NCBI RefSeq assembly: GCF_000186865.1
Contig: NW_008705571.1
Span: forward strand, 427,702 to 491,701
Reading direction: 5' to 3'
Origin: Aureococcus anophagefferens
Taxonomy: Eukaryota > Sar > Pelagophyceae > Pelagomonadales > Pelagomonadaceae
Length of the DNA: 64,000 nt
The number at the start of each line of letters is the position of its first letter. Position 1 is the stretch's first letter. The translations under genes and the position numbers were made by a program. Under the pieces are notes generated by a model. It was not told where the DNA came from. It worked only from the letters and a program-made list of their open reading frames with translations, and did no database searches. Below, in pieces: positions 37,279-46,506 of the stretch.

Positions 37279-40251
37279 ATGATGGGTGCCGGAGGCAGCG
37301 CGGCGCACCAGCGGGCCGACGGGCCGCCGCCGCCCGGCACGGACCCCGTCTTCGACAAGATGGTCGAGGACGAGCTCGCGCGGCGCAAGGACCAGGGCGG
37401 TGCGGCCAAGCCCGGCGCGAGCGCGCCGCCGGTGCCGGGCGAGGACCCGGTCTTCGACGCCATGGTCAAGCAGGAGATGGAGCGCCAGAAGTACGAGGTC
37501 GACGCCTTCGCGGGCGCGCTCGGCGCGCGCGACGGCCGCGGGCCCGCGCGCGCCGAGCCGAGCCTGTCGCCGCGCGCCGCGCGGCCCCGCGAGGGCGGCG
37601 CGGGCGCCATGGCGCGCCTCGAGCGCGACATGCGCGCCGAGCGCGACGCCTACGGGGGCCAAGGCTACGGCCGCGCGCCCGAGCCCGCGCGCGCCGCGCC
37701 CTCCTACGGCGCCGCGGCCGCCCCCTACGGCGTCGACGGCGGCCAGCCCTCGGGCGACCCGCGGCGCGACAAGCAGCGCCAGTACGCCGCGGCCGACGAC
37801 GACTGGCAGCGCGCGCGCCGCGCGCCGCCGCCGCGGGAGCCCCAAAGCGGCTACGGCGCCCCCTACGCGGCGCGCGCGCCGCCCGGGCCCGCGCCGGCGG
37901 CGGCGCCGGCCCACGGCCCGCCGCCCTGGGCCCACGGCGACGTCGGCCGCGACCCCTACGAGCCCGCGCCCCTCGGCCGCGGCATGGCGACGATCCAGGG
38001 CGCGAACCCGCCTAGACAGCTCGGCGGCCGCAAGGACGCGCAGGCCGCCTACGCGGCCGAGCTCGAGGCCCAGATGCGCGAGAAGGCGGACCGGGACCGC
38101 TTCCACCGCAACCGCGACATGGCCGCGAGCCGCGAGCGGCTCCGGGGCTACCCGCCGAGCCCGACGCGCGACGACGGCGGAGCCTACGGCGGCGGAGCCC
38201 ACGGCGGCGCGCCGCAGCAGCCGGGAGCCTACGGCGGCGGCGCGCCGCAGGGAGCCTACGGCGGCGGCGCGCCGCAGGGAGCCTACGGCGGCGCGGCGCC
38301 GCAGGGAGCCTACGGCGGCGAGCCGCCGCCGCGCGAGGACGCCGCGGCGCGGCACCGCCGGTTCCTCGAGGAGGACGAGCGCACGCGCGCCGCGGAGCGC
38401 GCGCGCCGCTTCGCGCCGCAGCGCCTCCGCCAGCAGCAGCAGCAGCAGGAGCAGGAGCCCGCCGCCTACGGCCAGGGCGTCGTCGACGGCCCCTTCGGCC
38501 CGCGGCGCCACGGCGGCGGCGGCGACGGCCCGCCGCCGGCCGCGCGCCGCGAGGCCGCGCCGGAGCCGCCGGCGCGCGACGGCGGCGCCTACGGCGCCTA
38601 TCCCGGCGGCCGCGACGACGAGCCCGCGGCCGACGACCGGGGCCGCCGCGGGTCGAACGCGCGCGAGCGCTTCGTCCGCGACGTCTACGGCGAGTCCAAG
38701 GTCGCGAGCGCCTTCGGCGGCGGCGGCGGCGGCGCGGAGCCCGTGGGCGGCGGCATCACGCGCCGCGTGGACCCGGCCGTCGAGGCGAAGCGGAGGAGCC
38801 AGGCCCTCGCGCAGCGCGAGGCGCTCGAGGCGCAGATCGCGGCGCGCCGCGAGGCCAAGGAGGCCGAGGCCGCGGAGCGGCGGCGCCAGGAGGCGGCGGA
38901 CCTCGAGGAGGAGCGGCGGCGCGACGCCGAGGAGAAGGCGAAGAAGGACGAGGAGGACCGCGTCAAGAGGGAGAACGAGCAGAGGCGGCTCGACGACCTC
39001 TACGCGGCCCAGGAGGCCGCGGCGAAGAAGCGCCGGAACCAGGACCGCCGCGACGACGACGACGACGACGACGGCCCGCGCGGGCCACCGCGGCGCGGCG
39101 GCGGCGCCGCGCGCCGCGCGGACCCCTTCGACGACGCGCCGCTCCCGGCGCAGCAGCAGCCCGGCGGCGCCGCGGCGCCGCGGCGCCCGGCGGCGGCGGC
39201 GCGGCAGCCGTCGCCGCCGCAGCAGCGCCAGGCCGCGGCCTTCGCCGCGGACGACTGGCAGCGCGCGGCGCAGCGGCCCCGCGAGCCCGAGGACCGGAGC
39301 GGCCGCCGCGGCGCCAAGGCGACGAACCGCTACGACGACGAGCGGGTCCGCGACTCGGAGCTCGACAAGGCCGCCGACGACTTCGAGCGGCGCGTCGCCG
39401 CGGAGCTCGAGCGCTTCCAGCTGGACCGCGAGCGCCGCGAGGGCCGCAAGGAGGTCGCGCGGCGCGCGGAGCCGTCCGGCGCGTCGCTCGAGGCGCTCGC
39501 CGACAGGTTCGCGCCCGACGCGACCAAGCCCTCGATCTACGACCTCGCCGGCGTCGAGCCGCCGGCGCCGGTCAAGGACCGCGACGTGCGCCCGCCGCCC
39601 GAGGACTGGGCGGAGAAGTCGCTCGCGGGCAACTCGTCCTTCGTGCCGCTGCCGGCCGACTACAAGGCGAGCGCGGAGTTCGACGGCCTCAACCCGGCGG
39701 CCCGCGAGCCGGAGATGAACCAGGTCGACGAGTACCTGAGCCCCGACGCCATCGCGGACCGCTGGCAGCGCGACCACCCCGTCGTCGCCGACCCCGGCGG
39801 CGCGCCGCTGCCGAACCCCATCCGGGCCTCGAGCGACCCGGCCAAGGCCGCGGCGTCGACGGCCAAGTTCACGGGCGCCGCCGAGCAGTCCCTCGTCGGG
39901 GAGAGCGTCTTCCACCACTTCCACGACAACGACGGCCTCGCCGCGCTCTCCGGGCCCAACTCGCTCTCGCCGCCGCGCCGCGCGGCCGCGTCCGACGAGC
40001 CGCGCCGCGCCGCCGCCGACGAGGCCTCCGACCGGCAGGCGCGCAAGGAGAACATCCTCCGGCCGAAAACGGGCTCGAGGCCCGGCACGAAGGACCGCGC
40101 GCGCTGGAGCGACGAGTCGCCCTTCCTGCCCGGCGGGCCGCCGCCGCCGGGGACCGACCCCGTCTTCGACCGCATGGTCGAGGCCGAGCTCGCGAACCGC
40201 GTGAACACGCCGCGCGCGGACGGGGACCCGCCCGCCGACTTCTTTAAGTAG
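37279..40251 (+). CDS. CSPP-like disordered and coiled-coil protein
   Basis: 990 aa. A ~20-residue motif (PPPPGTDPVFDKMVEDELAR) occurs twice at the N-terminus and once at the extreme C-terminus (PPPPGTDPVFDRMVEAELAN). Between them come NPPRQLGGRKDAQAAYAAEL, a YGGGAPQGA repeat region and a charged coiled coil (QREALEAQIAARREAKEAE). These blocks and their order recall centrosome/spindle-pole associated proteins (CSPP), which bind microtubules or cilia, but the match is partial. The ATG at 37279 is favoured over 37189 because G/C third-position bias starts there. Intronless. Confidence 0.6.
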   Translation: MMGAGGSAAHQRADGPPPPGTDPVFDKMVEDELARRKDQGGAAKPGASAPPVPGEDPVFDAMVKQEMERQKYEVDAFAGALGARDGRGPARAEPSLSPRAARPREGGAGAMARLERDMRAERDAYGGQGYGRAPEPARAAPSYGAAAAPYGVDGGQPSGDPRRDKQRQYAAADDDWQRARRAPPPREPQSGYGAPYAARAPPGPAPAAAPAHGPPPWAHGDVGRDPYEPAPLGRGMATIQGANPPRQLGGRKDAQAAYAAELEAQMREKADRDRFHRNRDMAASRERLRGYPPSPTRDDGGAYGGGAHGGAPQQPGAYGGGAPQGAYGGGAPQGAYGGAAPQGAYGGEPPPREDAAARHRRFLEEDERTRAAERARRFAPQRLRQQQQQQEQEPAAYGQGVVDGPFGPRRHGGGGDGPPPAARREAAPEPPARDGGAYGAYPGGRDDEPAADDRGRRGSNARERFVRDVYGESKVASAFGGGGGGAEPVGGGITRRVDPAVEAKRRSQALAQREALEAQIAARREAKEAEAAERRRQEAADLEEERRRDAEEKAKKDEEDRVKRENEQRRLDDLYAAQEAAAKKRRNQDRRDDDDDDDGPRGPPRRGGGAARRADPFDDAPLPAQQQPGGAAAPRRPAAAARQPSPPQQRQAAAFAADDWQRAAQRPREPEDRSGRRGAKATNRYDDERVRDSELDKAADDFERRVAAELERFQLDRERREGRKEVARRAEPSGASLEALADRFAPDATKPSIYDLAGVEPPAPVKDRDVRPPPEDWAEKSLAGNSSFVPLPADYKASAEFDGLNPAAREPEMNQVDEYLSPDAIADRWQRDHPVVADPGGAPLPNPIRASSDPAKAAASTAKFTGAAEQSLVGESVFHHFHDNDGLAALSGPNSLSPPRRAAASDEPRRAAADEASDRQARKENILRPKTGSRPGTKDRARWSDESPFLPGGPPPPGTDPVFDRMVEAELANRVNTPRADGDPPADFFK

Positions 40252-40258
40252 CACGCGC

Positions 40259-42990
40259 TTACTTGCACTTCTTCGCGCACGACGCCTTGCAGGCTTTCTT
40301 CGCGGTGAGCATCTTCTTGCCGGCCTTGCCCGTGGCCTTCTTTTTGCACTCCCGCTTCTGCTTCTTGGCCGTCATTTTCGCGAGCTTCTTGCACGTGAGC
40401 TTCTTCTTGCCTTTGCGCTTGAGCTTCCACTTTTTGTTGTCTTTGCAGCTCTTGTCCGTCTTCGCCTTTGTCGTCGTCGTCGCGGCGGTCGGCGCGTCGT
40501 CGACCGTAAGCGACACGTGGTCGAACGCGACCCTCCCCGCGTCCTCGGACGACAGCGTGATGGTCAGCGGCTGCCCCACGAGCTCCGGCGCGTCGTCAGC
40601 TTTGAAGGTCACCGTGACTCGTTTCCATATCGTCGGCCAGCCGTCGACCCACTCGACGCGACGGATGCCGAAATAATCGAGACCCGTCCAACGTTTGCCG
40701 TCCTTCGACGCCCGGAAATCGTAGCCCATAAACTCGCGGCCGTCATCCTCCTTCCAGAAGTGCGGGTGTCCCGGCACGCCCTGGAGCCCCTCGCCGCCCA
40801 GGAGCATGCTGCACCCGTAGCGGTCCTTGGCGGCGTCGAACTTCGTGCAGGCGAGGCCGTCCTTGTCGACGAAGACGCCCTCGTTCGGCGCCGACGCCGG
40901 ATTCCGGCACATCCTGATGGTGTAATCCTTGTCGAGGTCGCCATAGGAACCTGCGTGGGCGCGTCTACTCATAGGTTCGTAGGCTCCGGACGAGGCTACG
41001 TAGGCGCGTAGGCGCCTACGTAGGCACCTACGGAGCGACACCGGTAGGAACCGAAGGCGTACCAGAAGCCGTCGCGCTTGTACAGCGCCGGCCCTTCGAC
41101 GTAGCTCGCCTTGGACAGCGCGTCGCCGTCCCAGCCCTCCGGCGTCGCCGCGTCGCCGCCGGTGTCCGCGGAGTCCGCGAACGAGAGGATGGCCGCGGCG
41201 CAGGACGGCATGCAGTTGTCGAGCTCGAGCTCGACGTCGGCCGGATCGCCCGGCAAACGCCCCGTCGTCGGGTCCAGCTCCGTCGCGTAGATGGTCCAGC
41301 CGCCCCACGACATCCAGAGCCGGTCGTCGTCGCCGTCGTAGAAGAGGTGCGCGTCGAGGGGCGACGGGAAGAACGACGTGAACGCGTTCCGCTTTAGCAT
41401 CGACGAGTGCTCGAGCACCGGCTTGCCCTCGTCGAAGCCGTACTCCGGGGGCTCGCCGGTGAGCGCGACGGGGATTATCGCCGTCTTGCACGCGCATCCC
41501 GCCGGTAGGTCCCGCGTCGCGCAAGTGCCCTCGGCCTCGCAGGCGTCGCACGCGTCGACGCAGTCGTCGCAGGCTTGCGTGTCGGGTCGGGCGCAGGAGC
41601 CGCCCGTTCCGTAGAGCGCCCGCAGGCCCTGCGGCGTGTGGATGGGCCCCGGGGCGTAGTTCGCGATGGGCGGGAGCTCCTCGTCGGCGACCTCCCACGC
41701 GTCCGAGATCGGGTCTCGATTCTTCTTCTGAAACATCACGTGCTCCGACGCCTGGAGTCTGTACTCGCCGTCGAAGAAGACGTTGCCGCCGTCGTCGTTG
41801 CCGAGCATCGGCGACGGCGCGACGGGGTCCAAAGAGAGGGAGACCTCCGCCGAGCCGAGCGTCGCGCGAATCGCGGTCGTCGCCGACGACCCGGCGGGGA
41901 CCACGCTCCGCGCGAATACGGTGAGCTCGTAGGTGGCTCCCGCCTCGATCGTCGAGACCGTCTGCGAGATCCGCGAAGCGTCGCAGTCGTCGCCGGCGTA
42001 GGCCTTGCCCGCGTCCCAGCAGGTCCGGCGGCAGGCCGCCGCGGCGACCCAGACGGCGTCGTCGCCGCACCTGCCGTCGAGACCTTTGGACGTCTCGTAC
42101 GACTCGCAGGTGTACTCGTTGCGCGCCATCCACATCGTGACCGCGTCGTCGCATCCGAGGAGCGTGGCGAACCGCGTCCCGTGAGGAGGCGCCCAGGCCT
42201 CGCCATCGTCCGTGGTCAGCGACGACCAGCCGCCGCTCTCTTCGAAGGAAGGGTTCATCACCGAGATAGTCGAGGGCGCCGCCGCGGCCACGGCTGGGGG
42301 GCGCGTCGCGTACATGGAGTCGCGCGCGGCCTCGGCCATCTTGTAGTGGCCCGCCGCATTCGGGTGTACCTACGACATCGTCGGTCGTTGCTTGTGTGAA
42401 AACGTCGGACCCGGGGTGTGTACCGCGTCTTTGTAGTCCTCGCCGATCGGGTCGTCGCCTCCGAGCGCCTCGAAGAAGTCGACGACCCCGACGTAAAAGT
42501 CGACGCGCGCGGAGAGGTCCGCGACGACGTCCCTCGCGAGGCGCTGGAGCGTGTCGTGGACGATTTCGCGCGAGTACGCGTACATGTCCTCGTAATTTCC
42601 GACGCCGTAGATCGGCGGAGGCGTGCCGACGTAGATCGCCGTCACCCCGGGCACCGTCGCGACGATGTCGTCGAGCATGGCGACGTATTCCGCCACCCAC
42701 GTCGCCTCGTCGTGCCAGTAGGTGTACTCGTCGTTCGCCTTCGCGTCGTTCGTCCCGAGAGTTATTATCAAAACGTCGAAGCCTTCCGCGAGCATCTCGT
42801 CGTACTCGTCCGTGTCGCGGTAGTCGCGGCTCTTGTGGTCGACGACCGTGCGGCCGCCGACGCCCCAGTTTTTTACCTCGAAGCCGTCGCCGAGGAAGTC
42901 CTGAAGAACGACGGGGTAGGGATATCCCTTGGCCGCGTCGCCCTCCGTCGTCGAGTCGCCGGCGCAGGCGATCGTCAGTGTCGATTCCAC
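40259..42990 (-). CDS. Secreted SGNH esterase-GH43 glycosidase fusion (3 exons, 5' end incomplete)
   Basis: Exons are 42424-42990, 41052-42369 and 40259-40950, giving 858 aa so far. Exon 1 is an SGNH hydrolase: GDSTTEG (nucleophile Ser), NWGVGG, TLGTND. The catalytic DAVHPNAAGHYK is formed only when intron 1 is removed. A Cys-rich, jelly-roll-like region (MNPSFEESGG) follows. Then comes a GH43-type beta-propeller: DAHLFYDGDDDRLWMSWGGW, GPALYKRDGFWYAFGSYGDL (across intron 2) and YTIRMCRNPA. The tail is Lys/Cys-rich with a ShK-like Cys spacing. It could deacylate and cleave arabinan- or xylan-like glycans. No ATG or signal peptide precedes GDSTTEG in frame, so a 5' exon is probably missing. Confidence 0.75.
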
Positions 42991-43522
42991 ACATAGGGCC
43001 AGGGGCCCCCATAGGAATTAAGTAACTAACTATCTTGGCTGGCCGGAGTACGGCTAGGGAGCTATCCTGGGCCGCCAGTACGCCTAGGGAAGGCCGTGGT
43101 CGTCGAACCTCGGCAAAATTGGTCGCCTATATCAAATCATGTCAACATAAGCTCGTTATATGTCGAAAAAGGCGATTTGGAGGTGTTTGGGGGGCAAAGA
43201 GATCGGGGAAACGTGGTAATTGAACTTCAACATTGCACTTCAAGTGCAAACTTTTTGATTCAACGGATCTCGGGTTATCTCACGAAAATATTTGGAATCG
43301 ACACTGGCGATCGTGATCGTCGCGGACGCGGCGCGGAGCAGCGCGAGGGCCAGGAGGCGCCGTACGCTCCGCGGCGCCATCGATTCGACGCGTCGAGAGG
43401 CGCCGTGAACTCACGGCCAAGTCGGAGGCGCGAATGGATTCCGTCCACTGATTTCCACGGCAACAACCGAGGCATGATGCACTTCAACAAAAATAGCCGC
43501 ACCAAAACGCCAACCCAGGGAC
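42991..43522. other. Low-GC intergenic region
   Basis: About 530 bp, one of the lowest-GC stretches in the window. Two TAGGGA-containing repeats occur near 43056 and 43087, and CTTCAA repeats near 43227-43246. A first exon of the esterase gene may lie here; I could not define it. Confidence 0.4.
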
Positions 43523-45091
43523 TTACGCCTCTTCGTGGAACTCGGGCGGGCTCCAGAGCGAGCCCATGCCGTCGTCGTCGGCCATGGCCTTCATCCAGCC
43601 CTGGAGGTGCTGCGCGACGGCCGCGATGACGCGGTGCTTGTCCGCGGGCGTCGTGCGGTAGGTGTCGAGGCGGCAGCAGCAGTGGCTCGGCAGCAACACG
43701 TGGGTCGTGATGTGGCCGACGTTGTCGCACCAGACGCCGATCTTCTCGACGAGCTGGAGGAACGCGAAGACCGGGAGGCGGCCGAGCGACGCGCCGCGGC
43801 CCCAGTCGTGGGGGATGCCCGCGGACTCGATGTCGGCGATGAAGGCGTCCTTGTGGGCGGGCATGGCGCGCTGGAGGATCTGCTCCATGGACGCGACGCG
43901 GCGCTGCGTCTCCGACTCGTCGCGGCGGCTCGACGCGAGGCGCGAGAAGTAGGCCGCGGCGCCGTCGCACGACAGGCACGACACGGCGCCGTCGATGACG
44001 AGGTTGTCCGTGGAGACGTGGGCGTACTGGAGCTTGGGGATCTGGCGCACGCGGAGCTCGCCGGCGAAGAGGCGGATCGCGGCGGTCTGGATGGGCGCGT
44101 CGCCCCAGCGGTGCACGTAGATGGCGTGCGTGAGGTCGATCTCGTGGAGGAACCGCTTCACGTAGGGGTCGCGCCAGAACCCCACCGTCGTCGCGAAGAC
44201 GTTGTTGAAGTACATGCGTTCGATGACGTCGTGGGCGAGGTCCGCGCAGGCCGCGTCGGGCACGCTCGCGTCCCGCTCGAGCCAGAGGCAGTAGGTCCGG
44301 ACCCAGGGCTTGAACGTGAGCTCCGTCTGGAAGTGGGACTCGCGCGTCGAGCTGCCCCAGGCGTAGTCCGCGCCCGCCTCCCAGAGCATGCGGAAGGGGT
44401 CGTAGTCGACGGCGCGCAGCATGAAGATGTCGTCGTCGACGCGCATGACCATGTCGAGGCCCATCGCGTGCGCGTGGTCCCACATCTGCATCGCGTAGAA
44501 GCGGCACATGTGCTTGTAGCCCTCGCTCCGGTCCGTCGCGTTCCACTCGGACGCCGGCGGCCGGTCGAGGTCGTTGCCCCAGACGTCGCTCACGTCGCGG
44601 AAGACGACCCAGGGCGCGCCCGCGCGGATCGCGCCCTTGTGCGCCTCGGGGAAGTTGCCCTCGTGGAAGACGACGTGCGGGTACTCGCGCTCGAGCGCGA
44701 AGGCGAGGCGGAGCCGGCCGCTGCTCTCGAGGAAGGCCGCGTAGCGCGTCTCGTCGTGGCCCTTCTGCAGGAGCGTGATGAACGCGCAGCGCACGCTCGA
44801 GTTCCACGGCCGCGCCGCGCCCGCCTGCCGCGTCGGCAGCTTCGGCCGCCCGGGGCAGGCCGTGCACGGCCGCGCGTCGGGCACGGGCGCCGTCGCCCGC
44901 AGGTTCCGCACCGCCGGCGGGTTCCGGCCCAGCGACCCGGACAGGCCGCGGATCATCTGCTCGCAGGGCTCGCGCCCGCGCAGGTAGACGTAGATGCCGA
45001 TCGAGTTCACGGCCACGAAGATCATGACGAGCCGCTCGAGCTTGCGCGTCACCATGACCCGCCCGAAGGGATGCCCGTTGTCGCTGCCCAT
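43523..45091 (-). CDS. GT15 (KRE2/MNT1)-like alpha-1,2-mannosyltransferase
   Basis: A 522-aa type II membrane protein: a short N-terminus, a TM span (LVMIFVAVNSIGIYVYL), a Cys/Pro-rich stem, then the catalytic domain. GYKHMCRFYAMQMWDHAHAM followed by DMVMRVDDDIFM corresponds to the conserved MCRFY and metal/substrate region of fungal KRE2. FNNVFATTVGFWRDPYVKRF and YVHRWGDAPIQTAAIRLF are the second conserved block, in which the RWGDAP motif is diagnostic. It likely adds mannose to protein or lipid-linked glycans in the Golgi. Intronless; ATG at 45091. Confidence 0.88.
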   Translation of the reverse strand: MGSDNGHPFGRVMVTRKLERLVMIFVAVNSIGIYVYLRGREPCEQMIRGLSGSLGRNPPAVRNLRATAPVPDARPCTACPGRPKLPTRQAGAARPWNSSVRCAFITLLQKGHDETRYAAFLESSGRLRLAFALEREYPHVVFHEGNFPEAHKGAIRAGAPWVVFRDVSDVWGNDLDRPPASEWNATDRSEGYKHMCRFYAMQMWDHAHAMGLDMVMRVDDDIFMLRAVDYDPFRMLWEAGADYAWGSSTRESHFQTELTFKPWVRTYCLWLERDASVPDAACADLAHDVIERMYFNNVFATTVGFWRDPYVKRFLHEIDLTHAIYVHRWGDAPIQTAAIRLFAGELRVRQIPKLQYAHVSTDNLVIDGAVSCLSCDGAAAYFSRLASSRRDESETQRRVASMEQILQRAMPAHKDAFIADIESAGIPHDWGRGASLGRLPVFAFLQLVEKIGVWCDNVGHITTHVLLPSHCCCRLDTYRTTPADKHRVIAAVAQHLQGWMKAMADDDGMGSLWSPPEFHEEA

Positions 45092-45259
45092 CCTCGCCGG
45101 ATCCTAGCGGTCGCGGGGGCAGCCTGCGGCCATCGACACGATCGTTGGGCGTTTATGCGCGCGATCGTGCCCTGCAATGTGGCAAAGTGCCGCGGCGCTT
45201 ATGGTCGTCGCACGTGGGAATGCCCGGGGGCAGCCTCGTCGTCGTCCGTAGCTAGCCTC

Positions 45260-46471
45260 ATGACGACCGCCGCGCTGCTCGTATTGCTCTTCGCGCCGGT
45301 CGACGTCGCGGCGCGGCGCCGGCTCGGCGCGTTTTCGCAGCGCGAGAGAGAGCGGGCCGCGCTGAAGGCGCCCGTCTCGTACCGCGTCGGCTGCGGCTGC
45401 GACGAACGCGCCTGCGCGAACGCGAGCTTCTACAGGGTCTGTCCGGACCACCTGCGGGACCCCGGCTCCGAGACGGGGCCGAACTGCTTCACGCCCGTGC
45501 CCCAGAAATGCGACTGCGAGAAGCCTCCGGAGGAGCGCGCGCGGCAGTGCGCGTGGACCGCCTGGCTCCGGCGCTGCTCGAGCGGCGGCGGCTCCGGCGG
45601 CGCGGCCGGACCGCCGAGCGCCGCCGGCTTCGGCGCGCCCTGCGGCGACCTCGACGCGTACGCGAGGGCCGTCTACGGCACGGCCGCCGCGGACCTGTCG
45701 CTCGCGTCCTTCTTCTGGACGGGGGTCCCGTTCTTCGAGAAGATGGACGTCGAGCACATGCAGGGCGAGATCTCCGTGCTGCGGACGTGCGTCGCGTGCG
45801 CGGGCCACCTGCGCCCGGGCGCGCTGTGGATCCCCGTCGACGACGTCACGCAGAAGCCGCGCGCGCCCTGGATCAGCACGCTCTACGGCCCGCCCATGGC
45901 GCGCCACGACGTGCCCGCCGCGCCGCCGACGTCGCCGCCCGGCGAGCACGCGTTCTTCCCGGGCTTCTTCGCCGCGGCGGACCTGAGCGCGCGCCTCGCG
46001 GACCACAGCTGGGTCGAGGTCATGCGCATCGCGCGCGTCGACGACAAGCGCGAGGAGGGCGACCGCTGCCTCGCGAACCAGGTCTGGTACTGGCACGCGC
46101 CGGGCTCGGGCATCTGGCTCGACGTCGGCGAATCGCTCGTCCTCACGCCGGACTACGTCGGCCCGAGGCGCAAGTTCACGAGCTGCCGCGCGGCGCGCGC
46201 CGACGGCTTCGACACGATCCAGATCCCCGCGTTCCGCAACCTCTCGCACGCGTTCGAGCTCGTCGACTGCCGCGACTACGGCGGCGCCGGGCCCGACGCG
46301 CCCCTCGAGATGTGGGAGGCCGCCTGCCCGCCGGCGGCCGCGCGGCTCCGGCGGGGCACGCCGGCGCCGCGCGACGGCGCGCCCGCGCTCGCCAAGGCGC
46401 CGACGGCGGCCCGGCCCTGCCGCTGCGACCCCCGCTTCTCCTTCCTCAACTGCTACGGCGGCGATGCGTAA
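45260..46471 (+). CDS. Secreted Cys-rich protein of unknown family
   Basis: A 403-aa protein with a signal peptide (MTTAALLVLLFAPVDVAARR). About 20 cysteines are spread along it, with a dense N-terminal cluster (VGCGCDERACANASFYRVCP, CDCEKPPEERARQC). The central domain contains CLANQVWYWHAPGSGIWLDV, with clustered aromatic residues, His and Asp that could form an active site or a sugar-binding site. I do not recognise the family. It is intronless and divergent from the GT15 gene. A GGCAGCC motif sits 25 bp upstream of the ATG. Confidence 0.7.
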   Translation: MTTAALLVLLFAPVDVAARRRLGAFSQRERERAALKAPVSYRVGCGCDERACANASFYRVCPDHLRDPGSETGPNCFTPVPQKCDCEKPPEERARQCAWTAWLRRCSSGGGSGGAAGPPSAAGFGAPCGDLDAYARAVYGTAAADLSLASFFWTGVPFFEKMDVEHMQGEISVLRTCVACAGHLRPGALWIPVDDVTQKPRAPWISTLYGPPMARHDVPAAPPTSPPGEHAFFPGFFAAADLSARLADHSWVEVMRIARVDDKREEGDRCLANQVWYWHAPGSGIWLDVGESLVLTPDYVGPRRKFTSCRAARADGFDTIQIPAFRNLSHAFELVDCRDYGGAGPDAPLEMWEAACPPAAARLRRGTPAPRDGAPALAKAPTAARPCRCDPRFSFLNCYGGDA

Positions 46472-46506
46472 TATTTGCATGATCTTAGAACACGACCGAC
46501 GCCGCC

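Noticed and set aside
43100..43310. Low-GC stretch with CTTCAA repeats as a possible introner relic
   Set aside because: No terminal inverted repeats, flanking 8-bp duplication or shared 19-bp core could be found.
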